Assembly: GCF_036670015.1 (NCBI RefSeq)
Contig: NZ_CP137636.1
Coordinates: forward strand, 2,272,501-2,336,500
Direction: 5' to 3'
DNA length: 64,000 bases
Source: Niallia sp. XMNu-256
Lineage (GTDB): Bacteria; Bacillota; Bacilli; Bacillales; Cytobacillaceae
Positions 17,395 to 25,848 of this stretch are shown here, one piece after another. Position 1 is the first letter of the stretch, and every line of letters begins with the position of its first letter. Position numbers and translations under genes: made by a program. The notes beneath the pieces were generated by a model. That model made no database searches, was not told where the DNA came from, and was given only the letters and a program-made list of their open reading frames with translations.

Positions 17395-17416
17395 CCCCCA
17401 CTTTTACAAGAGGGGG
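17395..17416 (-). terminator. Probable folE terminator
   Basis: CCCCC at 17395-17399 and GGGGG at 17412-17416 form a short GC stem; the minus strand continues TTTAAATTT. Modest support. Confidence 0.45.
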
Positions 17417-17473
17417 ACTTGTGAACCTGTCGCAAGCTTTTGGTACAAAAAGCATTTATTGATTGAAGTTAAA

Positions 17474-18112
17474 TTATCGATTTAATAATGTTAGAAACTC
17501 CATTTTTGATTCACCTTTTTCAGCAAATACTCCTCTAACAGATGTTGTCGTGGTCGAAGAATTGACTTTTTTAATTCCCCTGCCACACATACACATATGT
17601 TTTGCTTCAATAACAACCATTGTTCCATTGGGCTCTAAGATTTCTTCAATCGCCTCTGCAATTTGATTTGTTAATCGTTCTTGAACTTGGAAACGCTTTG
17701 CATAACCTTCCACCATTCTGCCTATTTTTGATAAACCCGTAATTTTTTCGTTTGGAATGTAACCAACATGCGCCACACCAAAAAACGGAGCAAAGTGATG
17801 TTCACACATTGAGTGGAATTCAATATTTTTAACAAGCACAAGTTCTTGATGATCCACATCAAAGACTTTCTCTAAATGTTCTTTTGGATCTTCACGATAC
17901 CCTTCTGTATATTCAAGAAAGGCTTTTAAAACTCGAAAAGGGGTCTCTTCAAGACCGTTACGGTCCGGATCATCTCCACATAAACGGATTAAATCTTTAA
18001 GACCATCCATTATATTTTCAGATTGAGCTAGTTTTTTTCCTAGATTGGTAGGATCATTGTCTAGTAGCTCCATCAATGATTTTGTGTATATTGAACTTTC
18101 CTTTACAGCCAT
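17474..18112 (-). CDS. folE: GTP cyclohydrolase I
   Basis: A 212-residue cytoplasmic enzyme that converts GTP to dihydroneopterin triphosphate, the first step of tetrahydrofolate synthesis. The zinc site is complete: Cys103 and His106 in [10 protein letters not shown] and Cys174 in [32 protein letters not shown] carries the conserved pterin-site helix. Family length is normal. The ATG follows GAGGAGAG. In B. subtilis folE (mtrA) lies beside mtrB; here it is followed by an SDR gene instead. The type I zinc enzyme call is firm. Confidence 0.96.
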   Translation of the reverse strand: MAVKESSIYTKSLMELLDNDPTNLGKKLAQSENIMDGLKDLIRLCGDDPDRNGLEETPFRVLKAFLEYTEGYREDPKEHLEKVFDVDHQELVLVKNIEFHSMCEHHFAPFFGVAHVGYIPNEKITGLSKIGRMVEGYAKRFQVQERLTNQIAEAIEEILEPNGTMVVIEAKHMCMCGRGIKKVNSSTTTTSVRGVFAEKGESKMEFLTLLNR

Positions 18113-18236
18113 TTACAGTTACTCTCCTCTTTTAAAGATTAAACTCTATTATAACCATCCCTGCACGAAATTGGTATTCTAAATGTTAAAATTGAATAGA
18201 GTTATTGAAAAATGTTTATATTTTATATTAACATAA

Positions 18237-18257
18237 AAAACGCTTAGAAAGCGTTTT
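18237..18257 (-). terminator. Terminator after membrane protein gene
   Basis: AAAACGCTT and AAGCGTTTT pair perfectly around AGA; the minus strand continues in T. It lies about 55 bases after the stop at 18312. Confidence 0.65.
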
Positions 18258-18311
18258 AAAGTATTTTCAAACATGATTAAATTAAATAATAAGAAACGAT
18301 TAATTAATAAA

Positions 18312-18779
18312 TTATTTAAAAGCAGTTGACCCTAACCTTTTTCCAATTTGGATTAATATATTGCCAACAATTATTCCTGGTATGACAGATAGCATTGGCA
18401 ACCAAACAGGACCTATTGGAAAACCAAGAACATTTACTTTTGGCGAGTAAATTAAACCTACAGTAACAAAATAGGCACAGAAAACATAAGGGAGAAAGGA
18501 AAACTTATGTTTTGCACCCCCTGCATCTCTATACGCATCCCACATTGCATAAAAGTATATGCAGGGATAGAACATTAACCATTGATAATTAGTAAGAGAA
18601 AGTGCCTTTTCCGTTTCACCTAGGAAGCTTAAAACAATGAGTTCATTAAATCTTGATTGTACATTAATAATAATTTCCAATAAGATAAAAACAATTCCTT
18701 TTAGGAATCTACCGTTTAACAACTGCCCGAATCCCGGTAATGCAATACTCCATAAGAGTACCTCAATCGGTTGTCTCAT
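18312..18779 (-). CDS. Hypothetical four-to-five-TM membrane protein
   Basis: A 155-residue membrane protein. The N-terminal LPGFGQLLNGRFLKGIVFIL resembles the short GxGQxxNGxxxKG hairpin found in TM2-like and related small membrane proteins. Further hydrophobic segments follow at about 65-80, 95-115 and 120-145. The ATG follows AAAAAAGGAG. No function is known, and neighbours (folE, corA) give no clear hint. Confidence 0.65.
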   Translation of the reverse strand: MRQPIEVLLWSIALPGFGQLLNGRFLKGIVFILLEIIINVQSRFNELIVLSFLGETEKALSLTNYQWLMFYPCIYFYAMWDAYRDAGGAKHKFSFLPYVFCAYFVTVGLIYSPKVNVLGFPIGPVWLPMLSVIPGIIVGNILIQIGKRLGSTAFK

Positions 18780-18890
18780 GAGAATCTCCTTTTTTCCTTA
18801 TAGTATGTTAACTGCTCCTTTTTTAGTATTTACAAAAGTTAGACATTAACTTATAGATTTTCTCAATACTTCTATGTGATTTAAATTTAA

Positions 18891-18938
18891 AAGATCCAGT
18901 GACTTCCATTTAATGCTGTTCACTGGATCTTTTTTTTT
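18891..18938. terminator. Bidirectional terminator (corA side)
   Basis: AAGATCCAGTGA and TCACTGGATCTT form a perfect 12-bp stem with eight T on the plus strand and TTTTAAATTT on the minus strand, where corA ends. Confidence 0.8.
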
Positions 18939-18949
18939 ATTAATGTACT

Positions 18950-19903
18950 TTAAAACCATCTCTTTTTCTTAAACCATAGAATCATGAGGATACTTATTAA
19001 GAGCATGATCCCTAAAATAATAAAATAACTATACTCCCATCCTAACTCTGGTATATTCTTAAAGTTCATTCCATATATACCAGCAATAAATGTTAATGGC
19101 GAAAAAATCGAGGTAATGATCGTTAACACTTTCATCACATGATTCGTTTGGTGCGAATTTAAGGAAAGATAACTATCTCGGATATCAGCTGTTAATTCAC
19201 GATTCGACATAAGCATCTCCGATATTTTTAGTAAATGATCATAAATATTAGAAAAGTATTCTCTCCGTTTATGAATTCCTTTAAGGTGGTGGGAATTTAA
19301 CATTCGATAAAGCAAGTCACGCATTGGATTTACTGTATGTCTTAATGTTAAAACCATATAACGAACTTCGAACAGTTCATTCATTAAATAATCCATTGAT
19401 TTGTTTTGTGTATTATCTTCTATCCGATCTAATTCGTCTTCAATTTGATAGATAATCGGAAAGTAATTATCGACAATCTTATCGAGGATATCGTAAAACA
19501 CAAAATACGGGTCCCACTTATTAAGGTTCTTTCGAGCTAATAACCGATCCCACACTTGTGTAACTTCAATAACTGGTTGACGATGATAGGAAACAATGTA
19601 ATCTTCCCCTATAAAGAAATTTAATTCCTCTTTAATAAGCTCTCTTCCCTCTTCTTTTACGGTATGAGTAACAAAAAAAGTATATGTATCGTAATAGTCT
19701 AATTTCGGCCGCTGAAGTCGATGGATACAATCTTCAATTGATAGTGGATGAAAATGGAAAGTTTTAGATAAATGGCTTAGATCCTCATTAGTTGGCTCCG
19801 TGAAGTCTACCCAATACCAAAGATACCGAGAAAATTTAACATTATTAATAGAAAGATTTGTTTCTAACTCATAATCGCTTGTTATTCCAATTATTCTAAT
19901 CAT
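18950..19903 (-). CDS. corA: CorA family divalent cation transporter
   Basis: A 317-residue protein with the CorA layout: a large cytoplasmic N-terminal alpha/beta domain with long helices, then two C-terminal transmembrane segments (about 258-278 and 288-308). The signature YGMNF sits at the end of the first one. The tail WFKKKRWF is basic, as expected inside the cell. It forms pentameric Mg2+ (or Co2+/Ni2+) channels. The ribosome binding site is weak. An Mg2+ leader was looked for upstream and not recognised. Confidence 0.9.
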   Translation of the reverse strand: MIRIIGITSDYELETNLSINNVKFSRYLWYWVDFTEPTNEDLSHLSKTFHFHPLSIEDCIHRLQRPKLDYYDTYTFFVTHTVKEEGRELIKEELNFFIGEDYIVSYHRQPVIEVTQVWDRLLARKNLNKWDPYFVFYDILDKIVDNYFPIIYQIEDELDRIEDNTQNKSMDYLMNELFEVRYMVLTLRHTVNPMRDLLYRMLNSHHLKGIHKRREYFSNIYDHLLKISEMLMSNRELTADIRDSYLSLNSHQTNHVMKVLTIITSIFSPLTFIAGIYGMNFKNIPELGWEYSYFIILGIMLLISILMILWFKKKRWF

Positions 19904-20104
19904 AATTTAATCCAGCACCCTTTACATATTAAGGAATTCCCGTACTTATCTTATTCCTTTATTTTTAGGTTTCCCGCACTTCAGGTTTTATTTCCATGAG
20001 AAAAACTTCCTTTGTTTGGTAATAATTTGAAAACCTCTTGTACATTGTTACCTTAAAATGTATGGGATTAAATTTATTTTTTATAAGCGTAGGAGAGATA
20101 TATA

Positions 20105-20367
20105 ATGGAATTAGTAACGTTAAACAATGGGATTCGTATGCCACAATTAAGATTTTGCGTTTGGCGTGTAGATAACGAGCAAGCAAAACTGCACAGATTG
20201 TGTTACGCTGGCACATCCAAAACCATTCGATCGTGATTTCAAAATCAACTACAAGAAAACTTTGATATATTTGATTTTATATTAAGAACGAGGATATGAA
20301 TCAAATCAATCGGTTAAATATAAATCGACGTAGAGGGAGAAACCCACTTGAGATGAATGACCTTTAA
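20105..20367 (+). pseudogene. Aldo/keto reductase remnant with large internal deletion
   Basis: An ATG with AGGAGA upstream starts MELVTLNNGIRMPQLRFCVW, the typical first strand of aldo/keto reductases, and continues to DNEQA. The sequence then jumps, in another frame, to TAQIVLRWHIQNHSIVISKS, which is the conserved C-terminal QIVLRWHIQ...VIPKS segment. The tail LNINRRRGRNPLEMND precedes the TAA at 20365-20367. About 150 or more codons including the catalytic Tyr/Lys/His are missing. A terminator still follows. Confidence 0.8.
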
Positions 20368-20372
20368 CCAGT

Positions 20373-20407
20373 AGCAGAAGCAATTAATATTGCTTCTGCT
20401 TTTATTT
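20373..20407 (+). terminator. Terminator of former aldo/keto reductase gene
   Basis: AGCAGAAGCAAT and ATTGCTTCTGCT form a 12-bp stem followed by TTTATTT. Confidence 0.8.
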
Positions 20408-20431
20408 GATTAGTGCATGTTCCTTCCTAAT

Positions 20432-20617
20432 TTAATCATATAACCTTTTTTGTCGTACTAATATGTCAATTGTTTGGTCAGAGTAATTTCTTAGTTCACT
20501 CGTGACTGCTTGGTAGAAGTTCATTGAAGATTGATAATAACCTTCTTGAGCTTCATGAAAAATTTGCTGTGCTAACTGTCTTCTTTTATACTCGTTAGTC
20601 TCGTTGTTTGAGTTCAA
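20432..20617 (-). CDS. Small hypothetical protein
   Basis: A 61-residue charged, helical protein starting at TTG (20615-20617) with AAAGGGG upstream. Residues QIFHEAQEGYYQSSMNFYQA are amphipathic. No family was recognised and no membrane segment is present. It reads towards the remnant at 20105-20367 and shares its terminator region. Confidence 0.5.
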   Translation of the reverse strand: MNSNNETNEYKRRQLAQQIFHEAQEGYYQSSMNFYQAVTSELRNYSDQTIDILVRQKRLYD

Positions 20618-20981
20618 GATTGAATTCCCCTTTCAACTTTTTTTCCATTGAATTGTTATATTTTGAGTAAAAGTCGCTCACATATTCTTATCTCGTATAT
20701 CTTCCTTTACTATTCCCATTTCTTTTATTAATAATTTGAACGAGTATATAAATTTGGATTAATCATCTGTATTATGTACGAGAATTCTACTCTAATTATT
20801 GTGTATTTAGCACATAGTACTATAAGTTAATATTTCTTAGAATACACCAAATAAACAAAAAGCTAGCTGTTATAGGTCTGTAAATCAACTGTAATACTAT
20901 TACATATTATTTCGTCATAGTAATGGTATTAGATACAAGCTTTCATAGGAGCAAATCTTATACGAACTAGGAGGACTTATT
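20618..20981. other. Intergenic region, AT-rich, no gene seen
   Basis: About 360 bases between the divergent small gene and the cell-wall hydrolase. It is very AT-rich and I found no coding frame or strong hairpin. TTGTGT followed by TATAAG about 17 bases later near 20799-20827 could be a promoter for the hydrolase gene, but this is weak. Confidence 0.3.
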
Positions 20982-21698
20982 TTGAAAAAACTAACGACGC
21001 TTTTTATTATTCTCGGAACATTTCTTGTAACAACATCTGCATCTGCATACACGGTTGTAAAAGGAGACACGATGTCAAAATTAACACAGAATTACAACTT
21101 ATCGTTAGATCAATTGGCAATCACCAATCCACAAATACAAAACTTTGATTTGATCGATGTTGGACAAAGGGTTAATATTGCAAGTTCAGATCCAACAACA
21201 ATTCCAACCATCACTGCGAACAACCATGAAGTGACAGAAGAAGACCATAATATAATAGAGGTAAGTTCCCAGGCTGGTGCTGAGAATCATTTAACCTCTA
21301 ATGAAAATACATCCTCTGTTGCAGGAATTGCAGAAAATATATCTAATGAAGTGGTTGATTTGTTGGCTCGTTTAGTTCGCTCAGAAGCCAATACCGAATC
21401 TTGTGAAGGAAAAAAGGCTGTAGCTGAAGTGGTCTTAAATCGGATGGAAAACTCACAGTTTCCTGACAGTATTACTGAAGTAATTTATGAGCCAGGCCAA
21501 TTTCAACCAGTTACAAATGGTGAAATCCATAAACCAACTACTGAGGAATCCATGCAAGCGGTTCAAGCCGCCTTTTCAGATGGACATGATGTTACGGGGG
21601 ACTCTTTATTCTTTTATAACCCAGATATCGCTACGAATCGTTGGTTAGATACAAGAGACACAACAGTTGTGATTGGAGATCATGTATTAAAAAAATAA
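20982..21698 (+). CDS. LysM-containing cell wall hydrolase (SleB/CwlJ type)
   Basis: A 238-residue secreted protein. Residues 1-22 are a signal peptide ending ASA. A single LysM peptidoglycan-binding domain follows (YTVVKGDTMSKLTQNYNLSL...NIAS, 23-67), then a low-complexity linker. Residues about 125-238 are a Hydrolase_2 domain with LARLVRSEANTE, where the glutamate of RSEA is the expected catalytic residue, GQFQPVTNG and FFYNPD. The start is TTG with AGGAGG. SleB and CwlJ are spore-cortex lytic enzymes; this LysM form resembles YkvT, whose role is not proven. Confidence 0.9.
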   Translation: MKKLTTLFIILGTFLVTTSASAYTVVKGDTMSKLTQNYNLSLDQLAITNPQIQNFDLIDVGQRVNIASSDPTTIPTITANNHEVTEEDHNIIEVSSQAGAENHLTSNENTSSVAGIAENISNEVVDLLARLVRSEANTESCEGKKAVAEVVLNRMENSQFPDSITEVIYEPGQFQPVTNGEIHKPTTEESMQAVQAAFSDGHDVTGDSLFFYNPDIATNRWLDTRDTTVVIGDHVLKK

Positions 21699-21710
21699 GT
21701 TAAAAATGAA

Positions 21711-21739
21711 ACCACCTTGGAGTTCCAAGGTGGTTTTTA
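21711..21739. terminator. Convergent terminator
   Basis: AACCACCTTGG and CCAAGGTGGTT form a perfect 11-bp stem with a four-base loop and T-tract. It separates the hydrolase and TerC genes. Confidence 0.88.
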
Positions 21740-22516
21740 TTAAATAGCTGTTTGGTTTTCTCTCTTCTTTTTAGTCCCAGTAAAAAACCAACCACTTACA
21801 GCAATCAAAATCAATACGCCATAGAAAATTAACTTCCATTCTGTTGAATGTGCAAAATCATGTGGAATGATTCCAATGGCCTCATGTCCAAGAGTTAACA
21901 CTGCTAATTTTACACCGACCCAGCCAACAATCGCAAAAGCAGCAATTTCTAGACCTGGTCTTGAATGAAGCAGCTTAACAAAAATGTTGGCCGCAAACCG
22001 CATAATGATTAAGCCGATTAACCCTCCTGCAAAAATAACAAGGAATTTTCCGCCATCCAAGCCTCCAATATTTGGCAAATTGGTATTTGGCAAGGTCATC
22101 GCTAGTGCAACTGCTGCTAATATAGAATCAATGGCAAAGGCAATATCGGCCAATTCCACTTTAAAAACGGTTCCCCAGAAACCTGATTTCTTTTTACTTG
22201 ACTCTTCCTGTTCGTCCCTACCTTTTTTAAACGCAAGCTTTCGAACTATGTGATTTATAGCAATAAATAATAAATATAACGCGCCAATTGCTTGAATTTG
22301 CCAGACGTCGACTAAGTATGAAATGATAAATAAGGAACCGAACCGGAATACAAAGGCTCCAGCAAGCCCATAAAATAACGCCTTTTTCCGTTCCTTTTCC
22401 GGTAAATGTCTAACCATAATTGCAAGTACAAGTGCATTATCAGCGGCTAACAACCCTTCTAAAGCAATCAATAACAGTAAAACCCAACCGTATTCTAAGA
22501 GTAATGTAATTTCCAA
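21740..22516 (-). CDS. TerC family membrane protein (MeeF/MeeY-like Mn exporter)
   Basis: A 258-residue polytopic protein with about seven hydrophobic segments. The acidic motifs ADNALVLAIMV near residue 25 and ELADIAFAIDSILAAVAL near 120-137 define the TerC family and probably coordinate metal. Bacillus members YceF and YkoY help export manganese for secreted metalloenzymes. The yybP-ykoY riboswitch found upstream of this gene at 22692-22812 strongly supports manganese as the relevant ion. The start is TTG with GGGGG upstream. Terminator shared with the convergent hydrolase gene. Confidence 0.9.
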   Translation of the reverse strand: MEITLLLEYGWVLLLLIALEGLLAADNALVLAIMVRHLPEKERKKALFYGLAGAFVFRFGSLFIISYLVDVWQIQAIGALYLLFIAINHIVRKLAFKKGRDEQEESSKKKSGFWGTVFKVELADIAFAIDSILAAVALAMTLPNTNLPNIGGLDGGKFLVIFAGGLIGLIIMRFAANIFVKLLHSRPGLEIAAFAIVGWVGVKLAVLTLGHEAIGIIPHDFAHSTEWKLIFYGVLILIAVSGWFFTGTKKKRENQTAI

Positions 22517-22659
22517 TTAAGAACCCCCTATTAATTCCGTTTTTTGACCCTTCAGACTGTGAACAACACGAATTAATTCATGGAGTTCTGTACTAGAAGT
22601 AAGTTTAGTCTGCTTAGTAACATGTTTGTTTCCTTCTATATATCCATTTTTCTAAAAAG

Positions 22660-22690
22660 AAAACCTTTACCCAGGTAAGGTAAAGGTTTT
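22660..22690 (-). terminator. Expression-platform terminator of the Mn riboswitch
   Basis: AAACCTTTACC at 22661-22671 pairs with GGTAAAGGTTT at 22679-22689, followed on the minus strand by TCTTTTT. Its arms repeat the CTTTACC of the aptamer's 3' hairpin at 22701-22730, so the two can exchange partners. Confidence 0.8.
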
Positions 22691-22691
22691 T

Positions 22692-22812
22692 AAACAATAA
22701 AAGACCTTTACCCAATTGGTAAAGGTCTTGCTAACAACAAGTTTGTTGCCAACAAAGCCGGGTGCTAATGCATCCGAAATGACGACTTTGTTGTAAAAGC
22801 TACTCCCCTTTA
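22692..22812 (-). ncRNA. yybP-ykoY (Mn2+) riboswitch
   Basis: The minus strand begins AAAGGGGAGTAGC, contains CAAAGTCGTCATTTCGG, CACCCGGCTTTGTTG and GCAAGACCTTTACC. These are the recognisable conserved blocks of the manganese-sensing yybP-ykoY aptamer. It is followed by two hairpins with interchangeable arms, the second a terminator. It lies about 180 bases upstream of a TerC-family gene, the classic partner of this class. Mn2+ binding would favour expression. Confidence 0.93.
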
Positions 22813-22841
22813 GGAGAAAGACTATTCAAATTTATATAATC

Positions 22842-22871
22842 AATATACAAGATTAACAGAGGAAATGTCAA
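22842..22871 (-). promoter_or_regulatory. SigA promoter of the Mn riboswitch transcript
   Basis: Minus strand TTGACA, 18 bases, TATATT, about 30 bases before the aptamer. Confidence 0.65.
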
Positions 22872-23134
22872 CGTCATTTAGCAACTTATTATAAAATTTA
22901 CAATTGTGAAACGCTGACAGCTATATTTTATGTTATTCTATTCTATATACTTAATAAAACTGATCAATAACTTCAACTTATATAGTCGTGTCGTTTTTTG
23001 TTGGTAAAAATTATTTATCTGAATTTTCCATTTTTTCTAACAATATGGTATAATTAGTTTGTCATACTTTAAATATTTAATTATATATACTTTAAGTATG
23101 GGCTAGAAACTTATAAGCTAAAGGAGGAAACCGA

Positions 23135-23722
23135 ATGTATAACATTAAAGAAAAAGAACAAATTTTTATTTACACAGGCCCAGATGGTTCTGGAAGAAAA
23201 ACAATCGCTAAAATGGTCGCAACATCCTTTGATATGGAAACCGTTCTTTCCTATACTACTCGTTCCCCACGCCATTATGAAAAAGATGGCGAGGATTATT
23301 ATTTTATAAATGAAGCTCAGTTTAAAAAGATGGAACAAAATCATGAATTTCTTGAATGTGTTAAAATTGATGGCTTTTATTATGGAATTCGTGAACAAGA
23401 TATTGTCAATGCATTTAAGAAACACCAACTTGTCTATTTAACTCTTAATCCAGAAGGTACCGAAAAGTTAAAGCGAATGTATGGAGATCAAGTAACACGA
23501 CTATTCATTTATGCCGATAAGGATACCGTCTATAATCGTTTGAAAGCTCGACAAGAAAGTGATGAGGATATAAAACGTCATATGAATCACTATCAAGAAA
23601 ATATGAACTATAAAAATCAATGTGAACATGTTTTTGAAAATTTTGATCTCCCTCAAGTTTCATATCAAGTTAGTGAAGTTATTGAAGCCTTTTTAGAAAG
23701 AAATTTAATTATTACGGATTAA
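23135..23722 (+). CDS. Guanylate kinase-like protein with altered P-loop
   Basis: A 195-residue guanylate-kinase-like protein. The GMP-binding region is conserved (SYTTRSPRHYEKDGEDYYFI, about 39-58), as are the EFLECVKIDGFYYGI segment and the LID-like RLKARQESDEDIKRH. The phosphate loop reads GPDGSGRKT where enzymes have GPSGxGKST/GT, so the essential lysine position holds arginine with a lysine next to it. It is probably a paralogue of the housekeeping gmk and may have reduced or different activity. The ATG follows AAAGGAGG. A TATAAT box lies at 23049-23054 with a weak -35. Confidence 0.82.
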   Translation: MYNIKEKEQIFIYTGPDGSGRKTIAKMVATSFDMETVLSYTTRSPRHYEKDGEDYYFINEAQFKKMEQNHEFLECVKIDGFYYGIREQDIVNAFKKHQLVYLTLNPEGTEKLKRMYGDQVTRLFIYADKDTVYNRLKARQESDEDIKRHMNHYQENMNYKNQCEHVFENFDLPQVSYQVSEVIEAFLERNLIITD

Positions 23723-23755
23723 CGTTAACGTTGTTCTAACATCTACGTTATTTGT

Positions 23756-23794
23756 ATGGTACAGTGTTCAAAACCGGATGGAACCATGTACCAT
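23756..23794 (+). other. Hairpin downstream of the kinase-like gene
   Basis: ATGGTAC...GTTC at 23756-23769 and GAAC...GTACCAT at 23781-23794 form an imperfect 14-bp stem with no T-run. It could stabilise a transcript end. Confidence 0.35.
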
Positions 23795-23874
23795 TTCCTC
23801 TCCAGGTATGTACCTTCTCCAGAGATAGGAGTATAAAAATTCTACTTTTGACATTACCTGCAAATAATTTTCAA

Positions 23875-24088
23875 TAAAGTGAAACTTCCATCAGTGGAGT
23901 TTTCATTCATCCCCCACTGATGGTTAGTTGAGACTAGCAGCATGCTGGTCACGCAGACGTTGCCGTAGGCGTATTTAGTCTGTGTTCAACTTCCGGAGCT
24001 TTACGGGCAATTGATCCCCCACTTATCTTCTTTTATTAAACTTAGAATCTTGAGATGGAGGTCTTACTGCCCGTTAAGCCTGATAAAA
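23875..24088 (+). repeat. Structured intergenic repeat, copy A (longest)
   Basis: Left end ATAAAGTGAAACTTCCAT, right end CCCGTTAAGCCTGATAAAAG. Hairpin 1: CCATCAGTGG (23888-23897) with CCACTGATGG (23914-23923). A middle domain has CACGCAGAC (23950-23958) pairing with GTCTGTGT (23978-23985). The 3' domain pairs GCTTTACGGGCA (23998-24009) with TGCCCGTTAAGC (24068-24079), 11 of 12, around an inner CCCCCA/TGGAGG helix. No coding frame is present. Five other copies occur in the window. Confidence 0.8.
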
Positions 24089-24091
24089 GTT

Positions 24092-24140
24092 AAAAATGCA
24101 CTCGATTGTTCCCGTTAATGAACTTTTGAGTGCATTTTTT
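24092..24140 (+). terminator. Terminator downstream of repeat copy A
   Basis: AAAAATGCACTC and GAGTGCATTTTT form a perfect 12-bp stem with T-run. It probably ended the kinase-like transcript before the repeat was inserted, or it belongs to the repeat-containing RNA. Confidence 0.75.
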
Positions 24141-24252
24141 AATATTATACGTAAAGTTTCTCCCTTGTTTCAAATATTGGGATATATTAATAGTCCGAAA
24201 CATACTTACGTGGTAAAATAGGAAAATAAATCCAGTAATAGGAGGGACGAGT

Positions 24253-24558
24253 ATGAACAAAACTGAAGCCGTGGCTAGGAAAATACTTGGTTGGAAATTA
24301 AATCGTCATGATCGATGGTATGATTTGGCAAGCAATCAATTCATCCCAACTTCTGATTTTCAACCAGAACATAATCTTACACATGCACTGCTAATCGTCG
24401 AAAAGTTAGAAGAGTATGGAATAAAGTATACCGAAAAAGGCGGGACAGAAGTATGTTTTGACGATTTTTGTGCAACTGGAGACACGCTTGCACAGGCCAT
24501 TACAAATGCAGCGTCTCTAATTGCAGATACCAGTTCTGTTGATGATGCTTGGTTTTAA
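24253..24558 (+). CDS. BC1872 family protein
   Basis: A 101-residue small soluble protein of the BC1872 type, related to a phage ABA-sandwich-like fold. Features are ARKILGWKLNRHDRWYD at 8-24, FQPEHNLTHALLIVEKLEEY and the C-terminal ATGDTLAQAITNAASLIAD. It is found in Bacillus chromosomes and phages; function unknown. ATG with AGGAGGGA. No other phage gene is near, so it is probably an isolated chromosomal copy. Confidence 0.75.
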   Translation: MNKTEAVARKILGWKLNRHDRWYDLASNQFIPTSDFQPEHNLTHALLIVEKLEEYGIKYTEKGGTEVCFDDFCATGDTLAQAITNAASLIADTSSVDDAWF

Positions 24559-24565
24559 GCAATCT

Positions 24566-24599
24566 CCTGTCCATAACTATTGTGTTAGATATGGACAGG
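24566..24599. terminator. Hairpin between convergent genes
   Basis: CCTGTCCATA and TATGGACAGG form a perfect 10-bp stem. T-runs are poor on both sides. Confidence 0.55.
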
Positions 24600-24604
24600 C
24601 CCCC

Positions 24605-25606
24605 TTACTTTCCGTCAACAACTTCCTTTAAAATCTCATAAGACCTCTTCTGTTTAACCTTATCATAAATATAGGAAACAGCCATGATTTCTTCTACATC
24701 ATAATGTTCTTGAAATTTTATTAATTGCTGACGAATTGAATCCTTGCTTCCTAATAATGTCACACTTGTCATGGAAGAAGCCATTTCTCTTTCCATTGGT
24801 GACCAATTTCCATTTAACGATTCAACAGGTGGTTGCAGCTTCATTTGTGTGTTTTTAACGACATTTAGAAAGAACTGTTGCATCGTCGAAGATAAAAACT
24901 CTGCTTCCTCATCAGATTCTGCCGCAATTACATTTAAACAAACAATCATATATGGCTTATCTAAATATTGAGATGGTTGGAATTTCTCACGATAAATACG
25001 AATCGCCGCTTCCATATATCTTGGTGCAAAATGGGAAGCAAAAACATACGGAAGTCCAAGGCTTGCTGCTAAATGTGCCGAGTCTGTTGACGAACCTAGA
25101 ATATAAATCGGAACTCCTGTTCCTACACCTGGATAAGCTTTCACATATGATTGGATTTCCTCTGGTCCAAAATAAGTAAGCAGTGATTTCACATCATTTG
25201 GAAACGTGAAAACAGAGTCATTTTGAGAACGTCTTAAAGCACTTGCAGTCATCATATCTGTTCCGGGAGCCCGGCCAAGTCCTAATTCCACACGCCCAGG
25301 ATATATTGTAGCCATCGTTCCAAATTGCTCCGCTACAACAAGTGGCGAATGATTTGGCAACATAATACCCCCAGAGCCAATCGCTATTTCTTTTGTATGT
25401 TCCAGCACATGTTTAATCAAAATTGCTGTTGCTGAACTAACTAGATTAGATGAATTATGGTGTTCTGCAATCCAATAGCGTTTATAGCCCATTTTTTCTG
25501 TTGCTTGAGCTAGGTCTACCACCGCATCAATCGCTTCTTTTGGTTCATCTCCTTCTCTGATCGGTGCCAAATTTAAAACGGATACAGGTATATTTATTTT
25601 CGTCAT
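24605..25606 (-). CDS. Luciferase-like FMN-dependent monooxygenase
   Basis: A 333-residue LLM-class flavin-dependent oxidoreductase (TIM barrel). Recognisable parts are [11 protein letters not shown] at about 41-51, [20 protein letters not shown] near 75-94 and the [11 protein letters not shown] motif near 105-115. [20 protein letters not shown] follows near 168-187. These match the YceB/YwcH-type group rather than true luciferases. The ATG follows AAAGGAATG. The substrate is unknown. It is monocistronic. Confidence 0.9.
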   Translation of the reverse strand: MTKINIPVSVLNLAPIREGDEPKEAIDAVVDLAQATEKMGYKRYWIAEHHNSSNLVSSATAILIKHVLEHTKEIAIGSGGIMLPNHSPLVVAEQFGTMATIYPGRVELGLGRAPGTDMMTASALRRSQNDSVFTFPNDVKSLLTYFGPEEIQSYVKAYPGVGTGVPIYILGSSTDSAHLAASLGLPYVFASHFAPRYMEAAIRIYREKFQPSQYLDKPYMIVCLNVIAAESDEEAEFLSSTMQQFFLNVVKNTQMKLQPPVESLNGNWSPMEREMASSMTSVTLLGSKDSIRQQLIKFQEHYDVEEIMAVSYIYDKVKQKRSYEILKEVVDGK

Positions 25607-25848
25607 AGTAACATTCCTTTCTTACATTCCTACACATATCGTAACAATCTTTGAAATGAGAAAAAAACTTTTTGCTTAGTATTTCTTTTTTATAATAACT
25701 ATTTTTCGTTAATAGCAAATAATAATGTTATGTAAACTTATGCTTAATTATTCATAATCCTTCCTCTAACAACATAGCCTTGTTTAGAATAGAACTTAAT
25801 TATTAAACTTGTATAAAAATAATTCTCCAATTATAAGGAGGGATCTGT

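Noticed and set aside
19965-20216. Open frame on the minus strand
   Set aside because: Antisense to the aldo/keto reductase remnant; no start signal.
24253-24558. Prophage remnant
   Set aside because: Only one BC1872-type gene is present; no integrase, capsid or lysis genes are near.
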